From Shimia biformata (GTDB lineage: Bacteria; Pseudomonadota; Alphaproteobacteria; Rhodobacterales; Rhodobacteraceae), in contig NZ_JAFEJK010000002.1 in the NCBI RefSeq assembly GCF_016888515.1, positions 191,868 to 255,867 of the forward strand: a DNA stretch of 64,000 nt, written 5' to 3'. Shown here in pieces: positions 10,342-18,703 of the stretch. A program made the position numbers and the translations under genes. The notes beneath the pieces are model-generated. The model did not search any database. It saw only the letters and a program-made list of their open reading frames with translations, and had not been told where the DNA came from. Positions within the stretch are counted from its first letter, which is position 1; the number at the start of each line of letters is the position of its first letter.

Positions 10342-11604
10342 ATGGCGTTTTTCTCGAAACTCAAGGAACGGCTGTTCAAATCCTCGTCCAAGCTGGAAGA
10401 GGGGCTGGACGCGATTATCGAGGATGGTGGGGTCGAGGAAACACCCGAGGAAATCCCGGCCGAGGTGCCGGTAGAAGCGCCCGCAGACGCACCGCAGGAA
10501 TCCCCCGCGCCGGAACCGGAACAGCCTGTAGACATACCTGTCGAAGTGCCCGTCGAAGTTCCCGTGGCACCGCAGCCTGCCAGCCCTGATCCCGCTCCGG
10601 TAGAAGTGCCGCTCGCACCTGTACCTGAACCCGTGCCAGTTCCGGCACCGGAGCCGACTGAAGTCCCGGAACCCGCGCCGACCCCTGCCGAGCCGGAAGA
10701 ACCCACTCAGAAACATGGGCTTTTCAGCCGTCTGACAGGGCGCAGCCCGGCGAAACCGGTGGTGCGCCGGGTGCTGGATGACGACATGCTGGAGCAGCTC
10801 GAAGAATTGCTGATCGCTTCGGACATGGGGGTCGATACAGCCCTGCGCGTCACCGCCAATATCGCCGAAGGGCGGTTCGGCAAGCGGCTGTCGACGCAGG
10901 AAATCAAGGACCTTCTGGCCGCCGAGATCGCCCGCATCATGGAAACCGTGGCCAAGCCGATGCCGCTCTACCCCCATACGCCGCAAGTGGTGCTGGTGGT
11001 GGGTGTGAACGGGTCCGGCAAGACCACCACGATCGGCAAGCTGGCCAGCCAGTTCAAGGCCGCCGGCAAGAAGGTGGTGATCGCGGCGGGCGACACGTTC
11101 CGCGCCGCCGCCGTGGAACAGCTTCAGGTCTGGGGCGACCGCGCCGGGGTGCCGGTCCTGACCGCGCCCGAGGGCAGCGACCCGGCGTCGCTGGCCTTCG
11201 ATGCGATGACCAAAGCCCAGGCCGAGGGCGCAGACCTTCTGATGATCGACACGGCGGGGCGGTTGCAGAACCGCGCTGATCTTATGGAGGAACTGGCCAA
11301 GATCGTCCGCGTGATCCGCAAAAAGGACGAGACCGCGCCGCACAATACGCTTCTGGTTCTGGACGCGACCACGGGTCAGAACGCGATCAATCAGGTCGAG
11401 ACGTTCCAGAAACTGGCCGATGTGTCGGGGCTGGTGATGACCAAGCTCGACGGCACGGCCAAGGGCGGCATCTTGGTGTCGCTGGCCGACAAGTTCGGGC
11501 TGCCGATCCATGCGATTGGCGTGGGCGAGAAGATCGACGACCTTGCCCCGTTCGACCCGGAAGAATTTGCAGATGCGCTGACAGGGCGCGGCGCCGGGGA
11601 ATGA
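10342..11604 (+). CDS. ftsY: Signal recognition particle receptor FtsY
   Basis: The 420-residue GTPase docks SRP-ribosome complexes at the inner membrane. After an N-terminal amphipathic start (MAFFSKLKERLFKSSSK) there is a long Pro/Glu/Val-rich acidic linker from about residue 30 to 120, then the N domain and the G domain. The G domain holds the P-loop GVNGSGKTTTIGKLA near 223, AAGDTFRAAAVEQL, DTAGR near 302, TKLDGTAKGG near 366, and the closing GVGEKIDDLAPFDPEEFADAL. Length is normal for an alphaproteobacterial FtsY with an acidic A domain. Confidence 0.97.
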   Translation: MAFFSKLKERLFKSSSKLEEGLDAIIEDGGVEETPEEIPAEVPVEAPADAPQESPAPEPEQPVDIPVEVPVEVPVAPQPASPDPAPVEVPLAPVPEPVPVPAPEPTEVPEPAPTPAEPEEPTQKHGLFSRLTGRSPAKPVVRRVLDDDMLEQLEELLIASDMGVDTALRVTANIAEGRFGKRLSTQEIKDLLAAEIARIMETVAKPMPLYPHTPQVVLVVGVNGSGKTTTIGKLASQFKAAGKKVVIAAGDTFRAAAVEQLQVWGDRAGVPVLTAPEGSDPASLAFDAMTKAQAEGADLLMIDTAGRLQNRADLMEELAKIVRVIRKKDETAPHNTLLVLDATTGQNAINQVETFQKLADVSGLVMTKLDGTAKGGILVSLADKFGLPIHAIGVGEKIDDLAPFDPEEFADALTGRGAGE

Positions 11605-11614
11605 GACCCGCGCG

Positions 11615-11690
11615 CCTCTTCCTCTTGCCAGAAATACCTCGGGGGAAGCGTGGAAATGTCTGCATTTCCATGCGCGGGGGCGGCGCCCCC
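11615..11690 (-). repeat. Dispersed composite element, copy A
   Basis: The + strand reads CCTCTTGCC then AAATACCTCGGGGG (core, 11619-11645). A perfect hairpin with arms TGGAAATG and CATTTCCA (11651-11670) comes next, then a GC hairpin GGGGGC-GGC-GCCCCC (11676-11690). The same three-part layout recurs in copies B and C with different arm sequences in the middle hairpin. It fills the gap between ftsY and the EamA transporter and may end ftsY transcripts. Confidence 0.7.
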
Positions 11691-11719
11691 GTCCCGGGCC
11701 GACAGGGTTGCCACCGGGC

Positions 11720-12625
11720 ATGAGCAGCTGGATCACATCAATCGAAGGCACCGCTGCCGGAGAACAGGCCGCGCTGGTGCTCGCCCTGATCGCGGCCTTC
11801 CTGCACGCGGTCTTTGGCGCGCTGCAGAAGGGCAAGCATGATCCGTGGCTCAGTCGCGGGGCGATTGATTTCTCGCTTCTGGTGATCTCAGCCCCTATCG
11901 CGCTGTTCCTTGTGCCCTGGCCCGAAGGTAATGTGTGGTTCCTGCTTCTGGGCGCGCTGGCGATCCATTTCGTTTACAAGATCGGCATGGCGCTGGCTTT
12001 TTCGCGCGGTGCCTTCACCGTGGTTTACCCGGTGGTGCGCGGGACCGGGCCGCTGTTCACGGTGATCGGGGCCTGGATCATTTTCGGCGAGAGCTTTTCC
12101 GGCGTTCAGTGGCTGGGTGTTCTGGTTCTGCTGGGTGGGATTTTCGGTCTGGCGATCTATAACCTGATCCATATCGACACCCAGCGCGAGACGCTGGTTC
12201 CCGCCCTATGGCTTGCGGTCGGGACCGGGGCGCTGGTGGCGGTCTACACGACCTATGACGCCTATGGCATCCGCGCCACCCCCGACCCGTTCACCTTCCT
12301 GGCGTGGTTCTTTTTCATCACGGCGCTCGATTTTCCGATCATCGCCGCGCTCAGATACCGCAACATGACCCACCGCCCGCCGCTGCGCCCGCTGCTGACG
12401 CGCGGGTTGATCGGGGCGTTCGTGGCCTATGGGTCATTTGGTTCGGTCATGCTGGCGACGCGGCTGGGCAAGGTCGGAGAGGCGGCTGTGTTGCGCGAGA
12501 CCTCGCCCGTGTTCGCCGCGATCATCGGCTGGCTGGTGCTGAAGGAAACCGTCGGCCCACGCCGGATCGCATTGATGACATTGATTGCCGCGGGCGCTGT
12601 GATAGTTGAGATGGGCGGCAGATAG
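11720..12625 (+). CDS. EamA (DMT) family transporter
   Basis: About 301 residues with ten predicted transmembrane helices arranged as two EamA repeats. The second repeat ends with AVLRETSPVFAAIIGWLVLKETVGPRRI, the glutamate-containing signature of drug/metabolite exporters. The first repeat has VVRGTGPLFTVIGAWIIFGE. The substrate is unknown. It stands between ftsY and yciB, with 9 bases to yciB, an order often seen in Rhodobacteraceae. The start at 11720 has only a weak ribosome binding site (CCACCGGGC); 11708 is an alternative. Confidence 0.88.
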   Translation: MSSWITSIEGTAAGEQAALVLALIAAFLHAVFGALQKGKHDPWLSRGAIDFSLLVISAPIALFLVPWPEGNVWFLLLGALAIHFVYKIGMALAFSRGAFTVVYPVVRGTGPLFTVIGAWIIFGESFSGVQWLGVLVLLGGIFGLAIYNLIHIDTQRETLVPALWLAVGTGALVAVYTTYDAYGIRATPDPFTFLAWFFFITALDFPIIAALRYRNMTHRPPLRPLLTRGLIGAFVAYGSFGSVMLATRLGKVGEAAVLRETSPVFAAIIGWLVLKETVGPRRIALMTLIAAGAVIVEMGGR

Positions 12626-12634
12626 GAAAGACGC

Positions 12635-13252
12635 ATGGCAGGCAAGAAAATCAACCCGACCCTGAAGATGGTGCTGGAGTTCGGCCCGATCGTGGCCTTC
12701 TTCGCGGCCTATCTGAAACTGCGTGACCAGACAGTGGCCATTGCCGGAACCGAGTATGACGGGTTCATTGTCGCCACGGCGGGTTTCGTGCCGCTGATTA
12801 TTCTGACCACGGCGATCCTGTGGAAACTGACAGGACATATCAGCCGGATGCAGATTGCCACCGTGGTTCTGGTGGTGATCTTTGGCGGGTTGTCGGTCTG
12901 GCTGAACGACGACCGGTTCTTCAAGATGAAGCCGACGATGATCTATCTGTTGTTCGGCGGCATCCTCGGCGTAGGGCTGCTGCGCGGGCGATCCTACCTC
13001 AAGCTGGTCATGGAAGAGGTGATGCCGCTTGAAGATCAGGGCTGGATGATCCTGACCCGCCGCCTGACGGCGTTTTTCCTGGGGCTGGCGGTGCTGAACG
13101 AGGTGATCTGGCGGTTCTTCTCAACCGACACTTGGGTCTATTTCAAGACCTTCGGTCTGACGGCGGCGATCTTTGTCTTCTTCATTTTTCAGGGGAAGGT
13201 TTTTTCGGACTACGGGATCGAGGAAGAGGACGAGGAAGAGGAGCAGGCTTAG
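12635..13252 (+). CDS. yciB: Inner membrane-spanning protein YciB (septation protein A)
   Basis: The 205-residue protein opens with the conserved LKMVLEFGPIVAFFAAY and has five to six helices; NEVIWRFFSTDTWVYFKTFG is also typical of the IspZ/YciB family. The family affects cell envelope and septation in gamma-proteobacteria, with an unclear mechanism. The C-terminal tail EEEDEEEEQA is unusually acidic. It sits 9 bases after the EamA gene and is probably co-transcribed. Confidence 0.92.
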   Translation: MAGKKINPTLKMVLEFGPIVAFFAAYLKLRDQTVAIAGTEYDGFIVATAGFVPLIILTTAILWKLTGHISRMQIATVVLVVIFGGLSVWLNDDRFFKMKPTMIYLLFGGILGVGLLRGRSYLKLVMEEVMPLEDQGWMILTRRLTAFFLGLAVLNEVIWRFFSTDTWVYFKTFGLTAAIFVFFIFQGKVFSDYGIEEEDEEEEQA

Positions 13253-13298
13253 GCCGCGTTGATGTTTCGCGGGGCGTGCCAACGGGCCGGGCGGTCTG

Positions 13299-13943
13299 TT
13301 ACTGCGATTGCGATGCAGGCGGCATTGGCGCCGCGTCGATAAATGCAGGCACCTCCTGACACGCCTTTTCCACCGCGACGATCCGGGGCAGGTCGCCAAA
13401 GTCGACCTCCCACCGCCGTGCATTGTAGAGCTGGGGGATCAGGCAGAGATCGGGGAGCATCGGTGCATCCCCGCAACAGAACGGCGACTGAGTGAACCCG
13501 GCAAGAAGCACCTCGAATGCCTCAAGGCCCGGACGAATAAAGCGCTGCATCCATGCCCTCATCGTGGTGTCGCGATCCCCTGTCAGACTGGCGGCATAGG
13601 CGACGGTGCCGAGGTTGCACACAGGATGCACATCCACCGCCAGCGCATGGGCCAGTGCGCGCACATGTGCCGCCTGAACCGGGTCGCTGGGCACCCAACC
13701 CATACCGCGCGTGGTGTCGAGATATTCCAGGATGGCCAGCGACTGGGTGAACCGCTGCCCGTCGATTTCCAATACAGGCACCAGTCCTTGCGGGTTGCGG
13801 GCCATGTGTTCGGCGCCCTTCTGTGCCCCTGCGACCAGATCCACCGGGACCGAGCGCCACGGCACCCCGGCGAGGTTCAGCGCAATCCGCACCCGGTAGC
13901 TGGCGGACGAACGCCAGTAGTCGAACAGGAGTGCCTCAGACAC
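13299..13943 (-). CDS. maiA: Maleylacetoacetate isomerase (zeta-class GST)
   Basis: The 214-residue protein has the zeta GST active-site motif SSASYRVRIALNLAG near residue 10 and NPQGLVPVLEIDG with QSLAILEYLD for glutathione binding. PFCCGDAPMLPDLCLIPQLYNARR marks the helical C-terminal domain. The enzyme isomerises maleylacetoacetate to fumarylacetoacetate with glutathione, the step between HmgA and FahA, both encoded upstream in the same direction. The GTG at 13943 overlaps the VOC gene's stop by 8 bases, which implies coupled translation. Confidence 0.93.
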   Translation of the reverse strand: MSEALLFDYWRSSASYRVRIALNLAGVPWRSVPVDLVAGAQKGAEHMARNPQGLVPVLEIDGQRFTQSLAILEYLDTTRGMGWVPSDPVQAAHVRALAHALAVDVHPVCNLGTVAYAASLTGDRDTTMRAWMQRFIRPGLEAFEVLLAGFTQSPFCCGDAPMLPDLCLIPQLYNARRWEVDFGDLPRIVAVEKACQEVPAFIDAAPMPPASQSQ

Positions 13944-14478
13944 TTTTGAGTTCTTTGGCATGCATCCAGTCGGCATGACGCGGGGCCTTTTTGGTGCGCG
14001 ACCATTCTTCCAGCATGTCCCATTTCACGTCGTTGAGCCGCGCCAGCATCGCATCTTCCGCCGGGTCGGGGCAGGCCAGTTCGATGCGGTGGCCGTTGGG
14101 ATCGAAGAAATAGATCGAGTGGAAGATCGAGTGATCGGTGACGCCCAGAACCTCAACCCCGTTGGCCTCGAGATGGTCGCGGTAGGCAATCAGCTCGTCC
14201 CGGTCACGGACCTTGAAGGCGATGTGCTGAACCCAGACCGGCGTGTTCGGGTCGCGGCCCATTTCGGGCTTGGTCGGCAGTTCGAAGAACGCCAGCACGT
14301 TGCCGTTTCCGGCATCGAGGAACACATGCATGTAGGGATCGGGTTCATGGGTCGAGGGCACGTGATCCTCGGCAATGGCAAGGATGAAGTCCATCTTCAG
14401 CATTTTGCCATACCATTCGACGGTCTCCTTGGCGTCCTTGCAGCGATAGGCGACGTGGTGAATCTGTTCGATCTTCAT
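13936..14478 (-). CDS. VOC family (glyoxalase/extradiol dioxygenase-like) protein
   Basis: The 180-residue product holds two beta-alpha-beta-beta-beta modules. Candidate metal ligands are His in EQIHHVAYRCKD near residue 7, His in WVQHIAFKVRD near 85 and Glu in FFDPNGHRIELACPD near 133. It could be a dioxygenase, lyase or isomerase. Its place between the FAD monooxygenase/DUF2783 genes and maiA, with short overlaps, ties it to aromatic ring breakdown. The actual substrate cannot be told from sequence. Confidence 0.85.
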   Translation of the reverse strand: MKIEQIHHVAYRCKDAKETVEWYGKMLKMDFILAIAEDHVPSTHEPDPYMHVFLDAGNGNVLAFFELPTKPEMGRDPNTPVWVQHIAFKVRDRDELIAYRDHLEANGVEVLGVTDHSIFHSIYFFDPNGHRIELACPDPAEDAMLARLNDVKWDMLEEWSRTKKAPRHADWMHAKELKSV

Positions 14479-14678
14479 GGCGCGTCTCCTGTCAGGCGTG
14501 CGGCCTCGACCGCATCCGCCAGCACCGCGTTGTCGCCGATATGGTTCGCCAGAACCAGGATCAGCCGCGCGTTCAGAGCATCGCTTTCTGCCTTGGTCAA
14601 GCCGTCATGGGCAGCCAGCCAGCCGGCATAGAAATCGTCGGGCTTGGCAAGGTTGGGGGTCAGGATCAGGTCGGACAT
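14475..14678 (-). CDS. DUF2783 small protein
   Basis: A 67-residue protein with DDFYAGWLAAHDGLTKAESDALNARLILVLANHIGD, matching the short DUF2783 family that accompanies FAD-dependent aromatic hydroxylases in alphaproteobacteria. It contains no catalytic motif and may be a small accessory subunit (inference). AGGAG inside the end of the upstream monooxygenase gene serves as its ribosome binding site, and its stop overlaps the VOC ATG by four bases, so translation is coupled along the operon. Confidence 0.85.
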   Translation of the reverse strand: MSDLILTPNLAKPDDFYAGWLAAHDGLTKAESDALNARLILVLANHIGDNAVLADAVEAARLTGDAP

Positions 14679-14682
14679 CGGA

Positions 14683-16293
14683 TCACTCCTTTCCCGTGGC
14701 GCGGCGGATCGCGGCACGCATCAGGTGGTCGTCATAGCTGGGGCGGCGGGCGGCGACGTGCTGATCGGGGCGGATCAGGTAGACCGCGCTGTCATTGTCG
14801 CCCAGATAGCGCTCTTTCAGCGCCATGGTCGGGTCATCCTTCACCGACAGCGCGAGCCGGGTGACTGTTATGCCGTCTTCCTCGATGCTTTCGGGCGCGT
14901 CGGCGTCGATGGTCAGAAGGGTGAAGCCGATGCCCAGCTGATCCAGCAGGAACCCGTCGCCCAGAGCCACGTCGGGGCAGGGCGATCCGGGGCGGCTGCG
15001 GGCAGGACCGTCCAGCGCATCGGCCGAATTCAGCGGCGAGCCGTCATAGGTGCAGGGCACACTCAGGCGGCCCGAATTCACCAGCGGGCGCGCAAAATCA
15101 TACTGTTCGGACAGATCCAGCACCGCGTCACGCATGATCCGGCTGATTTCGGATTTCGGTGTGATGAAATCGGTCGAGCGGGTCGAGTTCATGATGTTCT
15201 CTTCCGCGCCGTGGATGCGTTCGACATCGTAGCTGTCCAAAAGGCTTTCGGGCGCGTTGCCATCGAGGACCAGTTTCAGCTTCCAGATCAGGTTGTCGGT
15301 ATCCTGCAACCCGCTGTTGGCGCCGCGCGCGCCAAAAGGCGACACCTGATGCGCCGAGTCCCCGGCAAACAACACCCGGCCATAGCGGAATTTCTCCATC
15401 CGGCGGCACTGGAACGTGTAGATCGACACCCATTCCAGTTCGAAATCCACGTCATCCCCCAGCATCGCCTTGAGGCGCGGAATGACGTTCTCGGGGCGTT
15501 TTTCCTTTTCCTTGTCGATGTCCCAGCCCAGTTGCAGGTCAATGCGCCAGACATTGTCGGGCTGCTTGTGCAACAGCGCCGACTGCCCCTTGTTGAAGGG
15601 CGGGTCGAACCAGAACCAGCGCTCGGACGGGAAATCGGCCTCCATCACCACGTCGGCGATCAGGAAATTGTCCTCGAACACACGACCCACGAAATCCAGC
15701 CCCAGCATCGACCGTGTCGGCGAGGTCGCGCCGTCACAGGCAATCAGCCAGTCCGCTTCGAGGTTATAGGAGCCTTCGGGCGTGTCGATCTCAAGCGTGA
15801 CGTGATCGGGATGGGTGCCGATCGCCGAGACCTTGTTGCGGCCCCGGATTTCGATCATGGCGCCCTCGACCTGCAAATCACGGACCCGTTCGACGAGGAA
15901 TTGTTCAAGGTAATATTGCTGGAGGTTGATGAAAGCGGGGCGGCGGTGGCCCTTTTCGGCCAGCAATTCGAACTTGTAGACCTCACGCGTGTCGAAAAAC
16001 ACCTTGCCGACATCCCATTCGACGCCCTTGTCGACCATCTTCTGACCGCAGCCCAGACGGTCGAGGATTTCCAGCGGCCGCTTGGCGAAACAGATGGCGC
16101 GGCTGCCAAAGCTGACGCGGTCATTGTCATCCAGAACCACCACCTCGATCCCCTGCTGGGCCAGGTCGATGGCAGCGGCCAGGCCAACCGGACCGGCCCC
16201 GATCACGACCACCTTGCGGCGGGCCGGGGTGGTCTGATCCTGGTCCTCGCTGCGCTCGTACGGGTAAAGCGGTATCTCGAAAATCTTGGTCAT
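14683..16293 (-). CDS. FAD-dependent aromatic monooxygenase (PHBH/MhpA-like)
   Basis: The 536-residue flavoprotein has the Rossmann motif VVVIGAGPVGLAAAIDLA near residue 28, the DG motif WLIACDGATSPTRSMLG near 187 and the second FAD motif FAGDSAHQVSPFGARGANSG near 307, followed by the thioredoxin-like C-terminal domain of the phenol hydroxylase/MhpA branch. These enzymes hydroxylate phenolic rings using NAD(P)H and O2. In this homogentisate cluster it might form homogentisate from a hydroxyphenylacetate or prepare another aromatic acid for the same route; that is inference. The five-base gap to DUF2783 suggests a functional pair. Confidence 0.9.
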   Translation of the reverse strand: MTKIFEIPLYPYERSEDQDQTTPARRKVVVIGAGPVGLAAAIDLAQQGIEVVVLDDNDRVSFGSRAICFAKRPLEILDRLGCGQKMVDKGVEWDVGKVFFDTREVYKFELLAEKGHRRPAFINLQQYYLEQFLVERVRDLQVEGAMIEIRGRNKVSAIGTHPDHVTLEIDTPEGSYNLEADWLIACDGATSPTRSMLGLDFVGRVFEDNFLIADVVMEADFPSERWFWFDPPFNKGQSALLHKQPDNVWRIDLQLGWDIDKEKEKRPENVIPRLKAMLGDDVDFELEWVSIYTFQCRRMEKFRYGRVLFAGDSAHQVSPFGARGANSGLQDTDNLIWKLKLVLDGNAPESLLDSYDVERIHGAEENIMNSTRSTDFITPKSEISRIMRDAVLDLSEQYDFARPLVNSGRLSVPCTYDGSPLNSADALDGPARSRPGSPCPDVALGDGFLLDQLGIGFTLLTIDADAPESIEEDGITVTRLALSVKDDPTMALKERYLGDNDSAVYLIRPDQHVAARRPSYDDHLMRAAIRRATGKE

Positions 16294-16388
16294 GGTCTCC
16301 TCCCGGGCAGGCGTGCAGGCCTAGAATGCCACCAAGCGCGGGTGACGTGTTTGATGTAGGTCATCGGTCAGTTGGGCTGACCTTTCGC

Positions 16389-17339
16389 CTAGCCCTGCAA
16401 CGCCTCCCACATTTCCAGATCGCGCTGGGCGGTCCAGATGCGGGGGGTGTCAATCCCGCGGGCCTCGTCATAGGCGCGGGCGACGTTGAAGGGCAGGCAG
16501 TGTTCATAGATCGCGTAATCGGCGAATTTCGGGTCACATTCGGCGCGGACCGCATCCCATGCTTCCTTGAGCGACCCGCCCCGTGCCGCAACCCTCGCCA
16601 CCGGACGATAGGTGCTTTCCACGAAATCGCGGGTGTTCTCGATGGCGGCATTGACCATGTCCTTGCCCACGAGTGCATCGCCGCGCCCCGGTGCGATGGC
16701 ATCGACGTCGAACCATTTGATCGCGTCCAGCGTGTCGCCCCAATCGTTGAAATGCCCGTCGCCGCAGTAGCAGGCCGAGTGGTACTCGACGATGTCTCCG
16801 GTGAACATGACGTTCTGGTCGGGGACATGGATCACGATGTCACCAGCGGTATGCGCCCGGCCGAGATGCATCAGGTCAACCCGGCGATTGCCGAGGTAAA
16901 CGGTCATCGAGTCGCTGAAGGTCGTCGTCGGCCAAGTCAGGCCGGGGATCGATTCATGACCTTCGAACAGGCGCGGGAAACGCTGGAACTCACTGTCCCA
17001 GTCCTCTTGTCCACGCTCGACCACCATGGCGCGGGCCATGTCCGACATCAGGATCTGGTCAGCACCATAGGCAGATGCCCCCAGCACCCGCACGGCATGA
17101 TAATGGGTCAGCGCGACATGGGTGATCGGCTTGTCCGTCACCTCGCGCACTTTCTCGATCACCTTGTTGGCAAGGCGCGGGGTGGCCTGCGCCTCGACGA
17201 TCATCACGCTGTCGTCGCCGACAATGACGCCCGAGTTCGGGTCGCCCTCGGCAGTAAAGGCCCACAGGCCCTCGCCCACCTCTTCGAAGGTGATGGTCTT
17301 TTCGGTCATGTCGCCTTGTGATGCGAATGCTTTGGCCAT
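16389..17339 (-). CDS. MBL-fold protein with altered metal-binding motif
   Basis: The 316-residue protein has the metallo-beta-lactamase fold, with LWAFTAEGDPNSGVIVGDD, LTHYHAVRVLGASAYG near residue 78, GRAHTAGDIVIHVPDQ near 160, FTGDIVEYHS near 180 and APGRGDALVG near 217. The usual HxHxDH motif reads HYHAVR, so the Asp and third His are absent, and the usual PGHG reads PGRG. One metal site may remain and the second is probably lost. It lies 11 bases after fahA, with AGGAA before the ATG. The role in aromatic catabolism is unknown. Confidence 0.85.
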   Translation of the reverse strand: MAKAFASQGDMTEKTITFEEVGEGLWAFTAEGDPNSGVIVGDDSVMIVEAQATPRLANKVIEKVREVTDKPITHVALTHYHAVRVLGASAYGADQILMSDMARAMVVERGQEDWDSEFQRFPRLFEGHESIPGLTWPTTTFSDSMTVYLGNRRVDLMHLGRAHTAGDIVIHVPDQNVMFTGDIVEYHSACYCGDGHFNDWGDTLDAIKWFDVDAIAPGRGDALVGKDMVNAAIENTRDFVESTYRPVARVAARGGSLKEAWDAVRAECDPKFADYAIYEHCLPFNVARAYDEARGIDTPRIWTAQRDLEMWEALQG

Positions 17340-17350
17340 GATGGGTTTCC

Positions 17351-18616
17351 TCAGCGTTTGTAGGGGGCGTCAAGTGCGGGCAGCACGGTGCCCGCGCAGC
17401 TGCCGAAGCCGATGGTGAAGCCGTCGCCGCGCGCCGCGCCGGTCAGGGTCACGGTGTCGCCGTCTTCGATAAAGCTGCGGGTCTCGCCCGTGTCCAGCGT
17501 CAGCGGTTCCTTCCCGCCCCAACTCAGTTCCAGAAGGCTGCCGCGCTCTGGCTTGGTCGGGCCCGAGATCGTGCCCGATCCCAGAAGATCGCCCACCCGC
17601 ATCGGGCAGCCGGCGGTGCTGTGATGGGCCAGCTGCTGGGCGGCCGAGTAATACATCTCGCGGTAATTCGTGCGCGCGATGGTGGTGGCGGGTTTGCCTT
17701 TGGGCGCAAGGGCCACGGCAAGGTCGATGTCATAGAGCATCGGACCTCGGTCCTTGAGGTGGTCCAGCAGTTCGAACTCGCGCTCGGGCGTGTCGCAGCG
17801 GAACGGCTCCAGCGCGGCGCGGGTCACGATCCACGGGCTGATCGTGGTCGCCGTCGCCTTGGCCTGGAACGGGCCAAGCGGCTGGTATTCCCAGGCCTGG
17901 ATGTCGCGGGCCGACCAGTCGTTCAGCAACACATAGCCGAAGATATTGTCAAACGCCTCATCGACCGAGATCGGACCGTCCGAGGCGGTGCCGACAATTG
18001 CGCCCATCTCAAGCTCAAGGTCAAACCGGCGCGACGGCAGGAAGGCGGGCAAGTCGTGGTCTGGCGATTTCAATTGCCCCCACGGACGCCGCACATCCGT
18101 CCCTGACACCACGACGGACGACGCCCGGCCATTATAGCCAATCGGGATGTGCAACCAGTTCGGCGGCAAGGCGTTCGCAGGGTCGCGGAACATCGAGCCG
18201 ACATTGAAAGCGTGATGGCGTCCGGCATAGAAATCGGTGAATTCACTGACCCGGAACGGCATATGCATCACCGCATCAGCCATTGGAACCGAATAGGTGA
18301 TGCACAAATCACGGGTCGTCTCGTCCGCGCCCTCGCCCAGTAAGGCCTGCAACGCGTCTCGGAACCGCGCCCAGACCGCCGGTCCCAATTCCATGAAATC
18401 GTTCCAGAAAGGCGCGTCCAGCACATCGGCGTCCGCGTCGGCGCGCAGGATGCCCGCGGCCTCAAGCCCGGTCACGTCCAGTATCCGGTCACCAATTGCC
18501 ACGCCACAGCGCAGATCGCCATCACCAACTGAAAACACGCCGTAAGGCAGGTTGTTCAGTGGAAACGCCCCTTCAGGGTCATTCGCCGTCTCGATCCAGG
18601 ACCGCATCAATCCCAT
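17351..18616 (-). CDS. fahA: Fumarylacetoacetase
   Basis: The 421-residue enzyme hydrolyses fumarylacetoacetate to fumarate and acetoacetate, ending tyrosine/homogentisate breakdown. Diagnostic stretches are FPLNNLPYGVFS, FTDFYAGRHHAFNVGSMFRD near residue 125, FDLELEMGAIVG near 200, DNIFGYVLLNDWSARDIQAWEYQPLGPFQ near 227 and GDLLGSGTISGP near 345. The ATG at 18616 has GGAG seven bases upstream, and that GGAG is contributed by the end of dispersed element copy B. Confidence 0.97.
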   Translation of the reverse strand: MGLMRSWIETANDPEGAFPLNNLPYGVFSVGDGDLRCGVAIGDRILDVTGLEAAGILRADADADVLDAPFWNDFMELGPAVWARFRDALQALLGEGADETTRDLCITYSVPMADAVMHMPFRVSEFTDFYAGRHHAFNVGSMFRDPANALPPNWLHIPIGYNGRASSVVVSGTDVRRPWGQLKSPDHDLPAFLPSRRFDLELEMGAIVGTASDGPISVDEAFDNIFGYVLLNDWSARDIQAWEYQPLGPFQAKATATTISPWIVTRAALEPFRCDTPEREFELLDHLKDRGPMLYDIDLAVALAPKGKPATTIARTNYREMYYSAAQQLAHHSTAGCPMRVGDLLGSGTISGPTKPERGSLLELSWGGKEPLTLDTGETRSFIEDGDTVTLTGAARGDGFTIGFGSCAGTVLPALDAPYKR

Positions 18617-18627
18617 ATCATGTCTCC

Positions 18628-18697
18628 ATCCTCTTGCCCGAAATACCTCGGGGGGAGCGTCACAAGCCCCGCTTGTGACCGGGGGGCAGCGCCCCCC
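18628..18697 (-). repeat. Dispersed composite element, copy B
   Basis: The + strand reads CCTCTTGCCCGAAATACCTC then a G6 run (core, 18628-18656). A perfect 9-bp hairpin with arms GTCACAAGC and GCTTGTGAC (18659-18679) follows, then a GC hairpin GGGGGGC-AGC-GCCCCCC (18681-18697). It separates hmgA from fahA. In the direction of transcription the core's purine-rich end runs into the ribosome binding site of fahA. Confidence 0.7.
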
Positions 18698-18703
18698 TTG
18701 CCG

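Noticed and set aside
10429-10710. Possible frameshift or assembly repeat in FtsY
   Set aside because: The Pro/Glu repeats keep the frame and both flanking domains are intact. Acidic low-complexity linkers are normal in FtsY.
14644-16359. 571-codon open frame on the + strand across the FAD monooxygenase gene
   Set aside because: It is antisense to a monooxygenase with all its FAD motifs and shows no recognisable domain.
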